The translations under genes were made by a program, and so were the position numbers. Positions 23,501 through 32,300 of a stretch of DNA of 35,574 nt are shown here, piece by piece. Every line of letters starts with the position of its first letter. Positions within the stretch are counted from its first letter, which is position 1. Under the pieces are notes generated by a model. That model saw only the letters and a list, made by a program, of their open reading frames with translations, made no database searches and was not told where the DNA came from. This DNA is from Treponema sp. (GTDB taxonomy: Bacteria > Spirochaetota > Spirochaetia > Treponematales > Treponemataceae), in contig JAFZLA010000045.1 of NCBI GenBank assembly GCA_017551705.1, forward strand, positions 1-35,574, given 5' to 3'.

Positions 23501-26500
23501 TCATTGTGACTGCGCCCGATATTATGAGTTCCCCTCCATACCAATTGCTAATGCCGCCGCCCTTTGCAGAACCACTAGTTGTATTTGTTTCAGACGCAGT
23601 GTTATAACTTATTGTAGCTGCGTCAGAAATTGTAATTTTTCCGTAGTTTAATATCGCCCCGCCGCACACCTGTTCGCCAGAATCGTCAGTCGCAGAATTG
23701 TAAGACAGCTCTCCGCCAGATATAGTCACTTCTTTGCCGGAAGCATTGTTAATGCCGCCACCATATTTCGCGGTATTTTTATCATCCGCGCTGCCGCCGA
23801 TTGTTCCGCCAGACATTACAAGGCTTCCTACATTGTAAATTGCGCCGCCGTTCTTTGCAGAATTCTTGTACAGCTTGCTTCCCGTCTTAACATTCACGGT
23901 TCCTTCACTAAAGACGCCACCACCGCTGCAATAGTCACCGCTGAGAGCGGTATTGCTGTATATCTCTGAGCCGTTGTTAATATTGAGCGTGGCGCCGCTA
24001 CAAACATAAACGCCGCCGCCGTATCCACTTCCTGGAGTCTTCGTAGCATTGCCATAAATTTTTGCGCCGCTGTTCAAGTTTACTGTTGCGGCCGCAGTAA
24101 TATTAATTCCTCCGCCTTGAGTGGCGCTTCCGCCGGTAATATTCAATTGCTGAACTGTGAATGTCTTTGCCGCGGCAATTGTAAGGGCGGAGCCGCTCGC
24201 GTTGCCGTTTATCGTTGCGTTAGTGTCGTAGCCTTTTATTGTGACGGAGCTTGCGGTCACCGAATCTCCCGTTGTTTGGACGCCTTTTAGCGTTCCATCG
24301 ATTGTAATTGTGTTGTCCACCTGCGACAACGCGCTGTCGGCCAGAGCGGCGGCGATTGTGGCGTATGGTTTGTTCTTTAGGCCGGTGTTGCCTGACGCCG
24401 GAGCGGCTGAACATACTTTTCGAGTGTCGTCAGTTTCGTCGGAGCTTGCGACATAAATCGGCGAGTCAATGTAGGCAGTTTTTTTGTATGTCGATTCTAT
24501 CTCTTTATTCCAGCCGGCGTCGTCTTTGGTCAAGACAAATTTGCCTGTTAGCGCGGGCGTTATGACATTTGAAGAACTTAGATAGTTTGTCTTGCGGGTC
24601 CAGTATTCAAGCGTGATTGCGGCCACAGTGGGCGCGTCGCCGGTAAACGAGTCGACTGTCACGGTCTTTCCGTATCTTAAATAGACGTCGTGCTTGTTGT
24701 CGTTTTCGTATTGAATGCAGGCCGTACCGCTAAGCTTAAGGGTTCCGCCACTCTGAACTATAACAGCGCCACCTAGAACATTGCCCATTGTAGAAACGGT
24801 CTGGTTGCCGCTCATTTTGCCGCCCTGCATGTCAAAGGTTCCTGTCGCTACATAAACACCGCCACCCTGCGATTTACTACTACTACTCGAGCCTTTGTAG
24901 TTTGTCTTGTTACCCTTTATCTCTCCGCCCTTCATAGTAAGGGTGGAGCTTCCGTCTATCCAGGCGCCGCCGCCGCTTACTTCAGTGGTAGAAGATTCAA
25001 CCAAGCCGCCAGAAATTTCTCCGTCGTTCAAAATAAATTCTGAAGAACCGTTCAAATACAAATTGCCGCCAAACTGTTTTGCCGTGTTGCCAGACACTTT
25101 TCCGCCATACATAAAAAACTTAGAAGAATGATCAAGCGCGACGCCGCCATGGCTGCCAGTATAAGTTCCGCTATTGCCGCTTATAGAGCCGCTTTGCATT
25201 GTGACATCAGCATAAGAGGCATAAAGCCCCATGCCGTTTCCAGTGTTGGAATTTCCGGTAATCAACATATCTTTTAAGGTAACGTTCAGTCTGCTTGTAT
25301 CGCTGCCCTCAATTTTTATGCCGCCCACCTTTCCGCCGGTAATCTTTAAATTGAATATCGTTATTGGAACGGCTGAATTTATTGTGAGCGCGGTTCCGGA
25401 ACCGTCGCTAGGTATTGCGATTGCGTCAGTCGGATTGTCTTTGTCTTTAATTTGTCCGTTCTCAAGGTTGTTGGCGCCCATAATCGTCAGGCTAGAGCAA
25501 TTGCTTGCAGTGAAGGTACTGGGGATGCTTTGATTGGCCGTCAAATTTCCGTCGATAAAAATCGTGTCCGGCTCGCCGCCGCTAAGCTTTGACACAGCGT
25601 AGGCCAAAGTTTTAAAAGGATGAGTCTGCGTTCCCTCTTCGTTGGAGCCGTCTTCCGCGCCCGATTTCTCGCTTACGTAAATAGGAGCGGACAAAACGCC
25701 AAGGTCCAAGTGATCGGTTTGCTTGGATTTTTTTATGTTAAAGCCAAGCGATGAAATTCCAAAGTGTCCGCAATCGTCGGCGGTTATCTCTCCCGAACTC
25801 TTTTTAAGGACAGCCGTTCCGCGGTTTTTGTTTATCGGCGTGAGCGTGGCCACAGTTCCGCTGGAAGTAAAAGAGCCTGCCACAACGACACACGCGTCGC
25901 TAAAAAGACCCACATCGTTTTTGCCGAAGCCAGTTTCCGTAGCGCCGTTTTTTGTGACGCCGTAAGGAATTTTTGCCGAACCGCTTATAGAAAAGCTTTC
26001 GCCAGTGCTTGCGACGGCTCCGCCCATGGGCGAAGTGTTTTGGCTTATCTCGCCGCCGGTCATGTTAAAAATATGGTCGCTGTCAACGCCTCCGCCTTGT
26101 TGGTCCGCTGTGTTGCCGCAAATTTTTGCGGAGCCGCCCATGTTGAACTTTGCGTCCGTTCCGCTGATTCTAATTCCGCCGCCGCCGTGAACGGCGCTGT
26201 TGCCTTCAATAGTTCCTGCGGTCATCTCTAGCGTAGTTTTGTTGCCCACATACACGCCGCCGCCAAAGCCGATCCATGACTCGCTGCTGTCTGTCACTTT
26301 GTTTTTTTCAATGAGCGCGGACGAATTGCCTATCTTGGCTGCAATAGAATCTGAGCCGCTCGCCGCCTCGCAAAAAAGTCCGCCGCCGTAATAGCCAGCC
26401 TCGTTGTTTCGTATCTTGCAATTTTTTATCGCAAGCGTTCCCGCGCAAGCGACGCCGCCTCCGCGCTGGCTTGCGTAGTTGTTTTCGATTATCGCGCCGC

Positions 26501-27923
26501 CGTCAAGCGTAAGGTTGGAGCCAGTCTTTGCGTTTATGCCGCCGCCCCTGCTGTTTTGGTCTTCGGAGCCGTTGGCGCTGCCGTTTTTAATCACAAGATT
26601 TTTTACCGTTACCGGCACTGAGGAAGAAATTGTAAGGACAGGGCCTTTTCCCGCTCCCTCGCCGCAAAGCGTGTCGGTGGGCTCGGCGCCGCCAGTTGTT
26701 AAAGCGAATCCTTCTACCGTCAAAGAACGCGCCTTTCCGTTCACAGAAGAAGAAAGCTCCGCGTTCGTCGTCACAGTTCCGCAAACATAAATCTTGTAGT
26801 CGGCTGTCCCGCTGCCGTTGGCCGCGATTGTGTCAAAAGCTTTTTGCAAATGTTCAAAGGGAGCGTAAGCGCTTCCCTCGTTGGCGTCGTTGGGAGCTTT
26901 TGCGCCTGTAGCGCCGGTGGCTCCAACGTAAAGGGTGGAGCTTTTAAAAAGGTTCACGGCGTCGGTGTTGATGATAAAGCCGTCGCCGGTTATAAGATTA
27001 GTCTCTGCGTCAGTTCCGCCGCCGCTAACCCAGGTGTCGGTTTTCATTCCGCCAAAGACGTTTACGGTCTGGACTGTTTGGTAGACCATAACGCCTGTCG
27101 CGTTGTAAAAGCTTATCGCCATTTCGTAAGCGCCGGGGGCTACGCTGTCCAGCTTTAGGGCCAGATTTTCGTTTGGGCCCACAGGATCAAGCGTCGTCGC
27201 ATCAACCAAAGTTTTGCTTTGCTCCGTTCCCTCCGAGTCCTTATAGCGGGCTACGGCGCTGGCGATTGTAGAAGACGCGTCTCCCAAGTCAAAGTAAAGC
27301 AAGACGCTTCCGTTGCCAGAGTCGGGCGCAGGGGTCGCGACAAAGCTTTTGTTTATGACAGAGTCGGTGGGCGTAAGCTCTATAACGTCGGTGATGTCCC
27401 TAAGGACTGGAGCGCCACCCTTGTTCTTTATGCCGCACTCGATTTTCCATTTTCCTATTTTGAGGGCAAGCTCGTAGGTTATTCCGTTTTCGCCTCTTTT
27501 AAATTTGGCGTCCACTTCCTCGCCGGTTTCGCCCTTTCCGTCAAAGCTGACGGTTGTGTTGCCTACCGAGTCTTGCGGCGTTGCGATTACGTAGTAATAG
27601 TAGTCCGTTCCGTTTACGTTTAGGCCAGGCTCGGCCGACTTGGACACCAGTTGCAAATCGCAGCCGTCGCCGGCAGGGATGGAATTTTCCAGCGCCGCCA
27701 CATTGGCCGACACTTCTTTAGGAAGAGCGCCGCGAACGCCGACAGAGCCCCTAAAGACTACATAAATTTCTTGTCCGCTGGAAGGAGCAGTTGGATTGGA
27801 CGCTGGAGCTGTTTGAGTAGGAGCGGATTGCTGCGCGGAGTCCGACCCTCCGCCGGACATGTTGTCGCAAGAGAAAAACAAAAGGGCGCAAAGGATTGCG
27901 GAAAGAGCCAAAAGCCTACGCAT
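20556..27923 (-). CDS. Giant beta-helix lipoprotein with BspA-like LRR tail (giant gene 1), poly-G controlled
   Basis: A 2455-residue predicted surface lipoprotein. The signal peptide MRRLLALSAILCALLFFSC gives a lipobox Cys at 19. An Ig-like/beta region follows to about 320. Four modules then start with an IYV-type strand and a KPF/KAFKTIA-like helix at about residues 331, 747, 1155 and 1626. Each continues into right-handed beta-helix repeats (GGGIYN, SGGEISSNT, GGAIY patterns). From about 2200 to the end are BspA-type leucine-rich repeats (VEEIDECAFDGSINLKTVTF). Such proteins are adhesins or matrix-binding proteins in treponemes. ATG 27923 lacks a canonical ribosome binding site; the likely start is ATG 27984, whose frame joins this one only if the intervening poly-G is G9, whereas here it is G10. 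The 3' part is visibly more A/T-rich than the 5' part. Confidence 0.85.
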   Translation of the reverse strand: MRRLLALSAILCALLFFSCDNMSGGGSDSAQQSAPTQTAPASNPTAPSSGQEIYVVFRGSVGVRGALPKEVSANVAALENSIPAGDGCDLQLVSKSAEPGLNVNGTDYYYYVIATPQDSVGNTTVSFDGKGETGEEVDAKFKRGENGITYELALKIGKWKIECGIKNKGGAPVLRDITDVIELTPTDSVINKSFVATPAPDSGNGSVLLYFDLGDASSTIASAVARYKDSEGTEQSKTLVDATTLDPVGPNENLALKLDSVAPGAYEMAISFYNATGVMVYQTVQTVNVFGGMKTDTWVSGGGTDAETNLITGDGFIINTDAVNLFKSSTLYVGATGATGAKAPNDANEGSAYAPFEHLQKAFDTIAANGSGTADYKIYVCGTVTTNAELSSSVNGKARSLTVEGFALTTGGAEPTDTLCGEGAGKGPVLTISSSVPVTVKNLVIKNGSANGSEDQNSRGGGINAKTGSNLTLDGGAIIENNYASQRGGGVACAGTLAIKNCKIRNNEAGYYGGGLFCEAASGSDSIAAKIGNSSALIEKNKVTDSSESWIGFGGGVYVGNKTTLEMTAGTIEGNSAVHGGGGIRISGTDAKFNMGGSAKICGNTADQQGGGVDSDHIFNMTGGEISQNTSPMGGAVASTGESFSISGSAKIPYGVTKNGATETGFGKNDVGLFSDACVVVAGSFTSSGTVATLTPINKNRGTAVLKKSSGEITADDCGHFGISSLGFNIKKSKQTDHLDLGVLSAPIYVSEKSGAEDGSNEEGTQTHPFKTLAYAVSKLSGGEPDTIFIDGNLTANQSIPSTFTASNCSSLTIMGANNLENGQIKDKDNPTDAIAIPSDGSGTALTINSAVPITIFNLKITGGKVGGIKIEGSDTSRLNVTLKDMLITGNSNTGNGMGLYASYADVTMQSGSISGNSGTYTGSHGGVALDHSSKFFMYGGKVSGNTAKQFGGNLYLNGSSEFILNDGEISGGLVESSTTEVSGGGAWIDGSSTLTMKGGEIKGNKTNYKGSSSSSKSQGGGVYVATGTFDMQGGKMSGNQTVSTMGNVLGGAVIVQSGGTLKLSGTACIQYENDNKHDVYLRYGKTVTVDSFTGDAPTVAAITLEYWTRKTNYLSSSNVITPALTGKFVLTKDDAGWNKEIESTYKKTAYIDSPIYVASSDETDDTRKVCSAAPASGNTGLKNKPYATIAAALADSALSQVDNTITIDGTLKGVQTTGDSVTASSVTIKGYDTNATINGNASGSALTIAAAKTFTVQQLNITGGSATQGGGINITAAATVNLNSGAKIYGNATKTPGSGYGGGVYVCSGATLNINNGSEIYSNTALSGDYCSGGGVFSEGTVNVKTGSKLYKNSAKNGGAIYNVGSLVMSGGTIGGSADDKNTAKYGGGINNASGKEVTISGGELSYNSATDDSGEQVCGGAILNYGKITISDAATISYNTASETNTTSGSAKGGGISNWYGGELIISGAVTMNGNETSASAAGYASQGGAIYNYGTLTMSNGTIGASGALNVVKGQGKQGGAIYQRGTFNISGSATIFPGSQTSNDVYLESEKTITINADYTGSGNNGSSKMFVTPSAWTRGLAILGGAKLTTTNKGYFSIPDTDWSVVTTGSAGALTGYINADIYVSSSGSDSYTGASLLKAFKTIAAAAKVCNSYKNEIKVSGTFNMSQEIPTDVTASSITLTGINSAKIDTTESKDAFTVAKALTLTITDITFKGATTTNKAGINISNSSADVRLGSGVKVEGNYNGISNSGKLCLYGDAMVGKNVDGLPTAANNAGNSFYGIKNNSGQLWIGYSEPAADKADTSFSGGVKKNWNRGIYIGSGTAYISKGAISFNAGGGIDNEGNLTISGGNIDNNKTTNGGGIFNGGTLTISGNATINSNEATSSGGGIYHNSSYLLTISGGEISSNTGSGITVASSSNHYIVMTGGKICKNTGRGVYLNSKSTFVMSGSASIGDSTNSSSGNTGGGLHTSGGNVYLGYTYNNGTISAISGSMTGGIFYNSAADGGGMYIASGSSVYLAAGTISGNSSTSNGGAIYHAGAGLHIKGSASLPCTGAHQNDVYLAKVSSVLKQITVDGALGGTGTVATITPEEYDNSYQAISLGAGASDITLVQAKSRFVITDNITTDSFIWGLSSSGKLYKGKSAAQAIAAISSLSGTGNTLELTGPLSKDEVTSITTALKNSSDTTLRVKLDLSGCDLPEGLAVAAFSSCGRYSEIILPEGLTELPNNCFLESSNITKVTLPSTLTKLGTRTFYDVNADIILRDGCTAFKQQNGAIYSTNGKKLYLFTNRQTANTSFQVPNTVEEIDECAFDGSINLKTVTFQTNSKLSKIGWGAFRDCSGLTSVTLPAVSPITLGQSIFIRCKSLTTFTIPNGWESIPYGTFDYCTNLQSVVIPTSVTRVSMDCFDQCTSLTSVKYRGSETQWNAISINENNNSYFINAPKTYNYTGS

Positions 27924-27932
27924 TGCGGGCAG

Positions 27933-27942
27933 CCCCCCCCCC
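27933..27942 (-). repeat. Poly-G tract (G10), putative phase-variation switch
   Basis: Ten consecutive C on the plus strand, G10 in the gene sense. It lies between an upstream ATG (27984, with AAGGAGG seven to thirteen bases before it) and the lipoprotein ATG at 27923. With nine G the upstream frame runs ...KQMTGGGLPAMRRLL into the lipoprotein; with ten it ends at TAG after 22 codons. Confidence 0.8.
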
Positions 27943-27997
27943 AGTCATTTGTTTAGCAATTTTCAAACCATTAAACTTTTTCATAAACCGCCTCCTT
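27943..27997 (-). promoter_or_regulatory. Ribosome binding site and upstream start of giant gene 1
   Basis: AAGGAGG (27997-27991), six bases, then ATG at 27984 and codons for MKKFNGLKIAKQMT leading into the G tract. This is the best translation start in the region and is what makes the G tract part of the coding sequence. Confidence 0.75.
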
Positions 27998-28017
27998 CCG
28001 CAATAAAAAGACACATA

Positions 28018-28046
28018 CTCATACACTATATATTGAATATTTTCAA
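28018..28046 (-). promoter_or_regulatory. Candidate promoter of giant gene 1
   Basis: On the minus strand TTGAAA (28046-28041), a 17-base spacer and TATGAG (28023-28018). The -10 is weak (4 of 6); a TATAGT inside the spacer is an alternative. Either would give a short leader carrying AAGGAGG. Confidence 0.4.
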
Positions 28047-28073
28047 GATTTTTGCGCTATTGCCTGCGCGCCG

Positions 28074-28153
28074 AAAAAAAACATCCATGACTTCCATTTT
28101 AAACAACTACTGGAGCAACTCGCCGCCCAGCCCGCCCCAGCGCAAGACTAGCG
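28074..28153 (+). repeat. Rpn 3'-tail relic, copy 3; right direct repeat flanking giant gene 1
   Basis: Direct repeat of 20361-20440 (71 of 80 bases by eye). One frame reads KNIHDFHFKQLLEQL then AAQPAPAQD and stop. Together the two copies enclose giant gene 1 as a 7.7-kb unit in direct orientation, which would allow its loss or duplication by homologous recombination. Confidence 0.8.
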
Positions 28154-28357
28154 TCAGTCCTTCTTTGGCTTGCCATAACTTTTTAGGGCAGACCAAAAAT
28201 TTTTGGGCATAAAAGCCGTAGTTACGGGCACATATTCAACAAACTAAAAATCCGACAAATATTTAGCAAAATTCCTGCGAATTTCTCCCAAAAAATGCAA
28301 AAAAATCCGCAAACGCCTCAATGATATAGTCGTACAAAACTTATTCGGAGGTTCACT

Positions 28358-29215
28358 ATGGAAATAAGCCAAACGGAGCTCACGCCGCAGGAAAAGTGGG
28401 AACAGGCGACAATCGCCAACAACTTTATCTTTTACAAAGTCATGCGTCACAACCCGGACGTTTGCAAGGAGCTGTTGGAAATCCTCTTGGAATTTAAAAT
28501 CGAGAGGATTGAAATGAGCCAGGAAGAAGTCGTGGACATAGACTTTGCCAGCAAAGGAATCCGCATGGACGTCTATGTGAAGGACGGTGACGGCCTGAAA
28601 GCCTACAACATAGAAATGCAAACCACAGACACGGAGGAATTGCCCGAGCGGGCCCGATACTACCAAGGCGTTATGGACGTGGACCTTTTAAAGTCAGGCC
28701 AGCAGTACAAGGAGCTCAGAACCACCTACATAATATTTATTTGCATTGACGACGTCTTCAAAAAAGGCCTTGCCAAATACACCTTTGAAAATTTGTGCGT
28801 GGAAGACAGCAAAACAAAATTGGGCGACAGGACTCAAAAAGTCTTTTACATTTGCAAGAATTATGATAAACTGTTGGACAACAGGCAAAAGGCCTTCTTG
28901 CGCATGGTCACGCAGAACTCAAGCAGCGACGACTTTACCAAGCGCGTGGGAGGCCTAGTCGAGAACGCCAAGCGCAACACGCAATGGAGGCAGCAGTTTA
29001 TGGAATGGGACAGAGAAATGGCCTGCATGCGGGCCAAGGGGCGCAAGGAAGGACTTGCCGAAGGCGCGCAGCAAAAAGCCATTGAAAACGCAAAAACCAT
29101 GCTTGCTGATAATCTTTCACCCGAAAAAATTTCTCAGTATTCCGGCCTTCCGCTGGAAAAAGTGCGGGAACTGGCGGAGCAACTCGCCGCCCAACCCGCA
29201 CCCGCGCAGGCCTAG
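28358..29215 (+). CDS. Rpn/PDDEXK_2-family recombination-promoting nuclease (putative transposase)
   Basis: A 285-residue PD-(D/E)XK protein of the Rpn/PDDEXK_2 (putative transposase) group, members of which promote recombination through DNA cleavage in E. coli. The catalytic core reads GIRMDVYVKDGDGLKAYNIEMQ (Asp71, Glu86, Gln88). The N-terminal region NNFIFYKVMRHNPDVCKELLEILL is the usual family start, and the helical C-terminus contains KGRKEGLAEGAQQKAIENAK and LSPEKISQYSGLPLEKVREL. It ends LAAQPAPAQA, the tail left as relics at three other places here. CGGAGG precedes the ATG. All core residues are intact. It separates the two giant lipoprotein genes. Confidence 0.88.
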   Translation: MEISQTELTPQEKWEQATIANNFIFYKVMRHNPDVCKELLEILLEFKIERIEMSQEEVVDIDFASKGIRMDVYVKDGDGLKAYNIEMQTTDTEELPERARYYQGVMDVDLLKSGQQYKELRTTYIIFICIDDVFKKGLAKYTFENLCVEDSKTKLGDRTQKVFYICKNYDKLLDNRQKAFLRMVTQNSSSDDFTKRVGGLVENAKRNTQWRQQFMEWDREMACMRAKGRKEGLAEGAQQKAIENAKTMLADNLSPEKISQYSGLPLEKVRELAEQLAAQPAPAQA

Positions 29216-29218
29216 CGC
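29177..29218 (+). repeat. Rpn 3' tail, copy 4 (within the intact gene)
   Basis: The parent-like copy of the tail repeat: EQLAAQPAPAQA codons plus TAGCG. The segment CGCAGGCCTAGCG around the stop codon is an imperfect palindrome and is conserved in copies 1, 2 and 4. Confidence 0.75.
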
Positions 29219-29242
29219 AGCCCTAAAAGCGGAAATTTTAAA

Positions 29243-29270
29243 CCGGCAAATTTATGAAATTTCTCGCCGG
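29243..29270. other. Hairpin after the Rpn-type gene
   Basis: CCGGC-AAATTT and AAATTT-(CTC)-GCCGG face each other around ATG. It may end plus-strand transcription of the Rpn-type gene, but no T-run follows. Confidence 0.35.
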
Positions 29271-29292
29271 CATTGACACACCCCGGACAAAC

Positions 29293-29323
29293 AAAAAAAA
29301 TGGTGCGGCCGGTTGGCCGCCCC
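29293..29323 (-). terminator. Terminator of giant lipoprotein gene 2
   Basis: GCGGCC (29305-29310), loop GGTT and GGCCGC (29315-29320), extended by two G-C pairs past one mismatch. On the minus strand it is followed after a few bases by T8 (29300-29293). It lies about 45 bases past the stop at 29365. Confidence 0.85.
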
Positions 29324-29364
29324 AAAATCTTAGGATTGCAAAAAATATTCTTGCGTTAAACCTT

Positions 29365-32300
29365 TTATTGCCAGCTGCCAGAGCCCGAACCTGCGTTCTT
29401 AGACCATGTTGCAGTTCCACCATCTGAGCAGTAGAAAGTATAGGATGCAGCACGTTCAGGGATATTAAGTTCAATTTTGCTGGAACTTAATTTGTTCTTA
29501 AGTTGACTTACAGTTCCTTCATATACAAGTTTTATTTGATTTACTTTCAATCCATCAGTATTTTGGAAAATCAATTTTGTTACAGTTGTAGGAATATGAA
29601 TGTTTACAGGATTTTCCTCAGACGCGCTTGGTGATCGTGAGAAACCGTAATAAATTGTCGCCGTAGTTGCATTAACATAATAAATATCCCTAAGACTGTC
29701 ATCACCTTCGCAACAAGCTCCATTTACCAAACCAGTATAGCCTTTCATACTACCAGACTCTAGTGTTGCGCTACCCTTTATGTACAATTTTTCCATATTT
29801 GGCTTATTAGCGGTTCGTATACCTGCATCTGTTATGCGTGCATTAAGAGCAAACTCCTTAACAGTACTAAACTCAAAACCTCCAAGCGAACAATGGCCGC
29901 TCAACTCAGAAACATCAAGATTTATTTTATAACTCAAGTTATTCATCGCAGTATTAAAATCATCCTTAGGATAAGTATTTCCCTCACCCGTCAACACAAT
30001 CGTTTGTCCATTGGCGCTAACAGCGTTTATCATATCTACGACATTATCTTTTGTCGCCTCTCCATGATTAACGAATGTTCCGTCGTTTTTTAAAGTCTGC
30101 ATCAGATTTGCCATCGCAAACTTTTGTACATACGACTTAAAGTTTGCGTCTGTCATCGAAACATTGGCGCCTTTTTTTATTACCACCGTTCCGTCTGTAG
30201 TTGAAGCGGAAGTGATACTTGCAACAGGGGCGTCGCCTGTAATGGCGTCAATAATATTTATTGCCTGATTGTTATTACTACCGAGATAAACATCATTTGC
30301 ATTGTTGGTTCCGCCAGGGATGGTGAAATTGCCCTGCATTTTAAGGGTTCCGGCATTATATATGGCGCCGCCCTTACCCGCAGCGTCGTTGTCTGAAATT
30401 TCGACATAGTCACCTATAATAAGGGTACCGTAGTTGCTATTATAGATTCCACCTCCCGATTTATTTCCTTGTCCTGTTTCTGTTAATGCATGGTTGTCTT
30501 TTATGACACATTTGTAGTCGCTCCTCAAACCGGCTAAGGTAAGGGTTCCTTTGTTGTAAATGCCTCCGCCCGATCCAAGTTTCACGTTGTTGCCCGTTAC
30601 AAGAACACCACCTGACAATGTAACGTTGGCGCCGGTATTAATGTATATTCCGCCGCCCAAAGGAGTGCCGGCTGAAGCAGAGATATCGCTGGCAGTATTC
30701 GTGGCGCCTGTAATTTTCAGACCTTTGATTGTGACTGGAACGCTTGTTCCAATATTCAGCGCTACGGCGTTTGCGCCGCTGCCGGTGCTGCCTGTAATTT
30801 TTGCGCCGCTATAATAAGGAGAAATATCTATGCCTGCAGCCATGCCGTTAAGAGAGTTTGTAAGGGTTTGCTTAGTTAGATCAGAATAGATTTTTATTTC
30901 ATAAGACAAAAAAGAGCAATTTGCCTCCGTAATAATTGACTCCGCGGTGGCAAAAGAATCGACTGGATAATTGTAATTGACTCCTGAATTCGTGCTACTT
31001 CCGCTTGCAGCAACCCAAATCTGGGCGTTTGTAGCCGCTTGAGTTTTTCCAGGGTTTATTGCCGCGCTATAATTTGAATCTCCAAGCTCAAATTTGCTTA
31101 CATAATCTGTTATGTCCGTAATTGCGCCAGTTCCGCTGGTCTTTGCGGCAAGAAAAACAATTCCGCGCTTAGAAGTCGGGAATCTTACTATCGCCTTAGT
31201 TGTTGACGTCAAGTTTCCAACTGTAATACAAGCCTGGCGTGTTGTCGCTTGTCCATCTCCGCTAGTGTCGTCCTTTGGCGCAAGAACCACGTCGTTTTGA
31301 CCTGCCACTGTAGAAATACCTAGATCCATTTTGATTCCATATTCAATGCTGGCGCTGCCGCTCATCTTAAAGACACCCTTGCTATAAACGGCTCCGCCAT
31401 ATCCTGTATCTGTCTTTTTTATCTTATTATCAGAAATTTTTCCGCCCAACATGTCAAAGGTACCGTTTTTTCCGATAAACACACCGGCTCCTCGAGCGTT
31501 TTTAGATGTGTTTGTATGATTTTTAATGCTGCCGTCGTAGATAACAAAGGTTCCGTCTGTCCACACTCCAAGTCCATGATTATTTTCCACATTATCGCCA
31601 CTTTGATTAACATTGTACCTAATTGTTCCATTCTTCATGTAAACATAAGAGCTGGTAGCGTTATAAATGCCGGCGCCGAGCGCAGCCAAATTATACTGGA
31701 TTTTTCCAGACCAGGTGACATCAGTGTCATTAACTGGCGTTTTGCCCGCGCCACTGTTCGCAGACTTGTAGCCAAGGTACAAATATCCCTTGTTGTAAAT
31801 GGCGCCTCCGCTGTATGCAGAGTTTGCATTGTCAGACGAGCCAAATGCAGCATTGCCGTAAATAAAGACACTGCCTCCATTGTTGTAAACGCCACCTCCG
31901 CTTTTATTTCCGCTAGTCGCGCTATTTTTGTATATTTCTCCGCCTTCAATATATACCTTGGCGTTAGCGCCCTTATTGTAAATTCCACCACCGCCCATAT
32001 CATCCATAATATTAACGGTAGAAATAGAGTTTCCGTAAATTTTTGAGTTAGCTTTTACGGTTAAAATTCCTTCATTATATATTCCGCCACCACACAACGC
32101 ACTATTATTAATGACAAACGCATATTCACCAAGAGTTACATCAGCGCCAGACGCAATTCTTATTCCGCCGCCAGTTAAATCGTCATTCATTGTTGCGGTT
32201 CCATTCTTAATTGCCAACTTTTGGAATATCACAGGAACGTCGGTTGTTATGATGAAAACGGAAGTCCTAGAATTAGTATTAATGCAGACAACATCCTGAG

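Larger units (their letters stand above)
27985..28357. other. Spacer between giant gene 1 and the intact Rpn-type gene
   Basis: This 373-base divergent region holds the ribosome binding site and candidate promoter of giant gene 1, the Rpn-tail relic at 28074-28153, and an extended -10 TGATATAGT (28322-28330) for the Rpn-type gene. I see no further gene in 28154-28320. Confidence 0.6.

Noticed and set aside
27933-27942. Poly-G tract as a mere assembly error
   Set aside because: The exact count could be wrong, since homopolymers are error-prone, but the tract occurs twice in the same position with a good upstream start, so the feature itself is kept; the OFF reading depends on the count.
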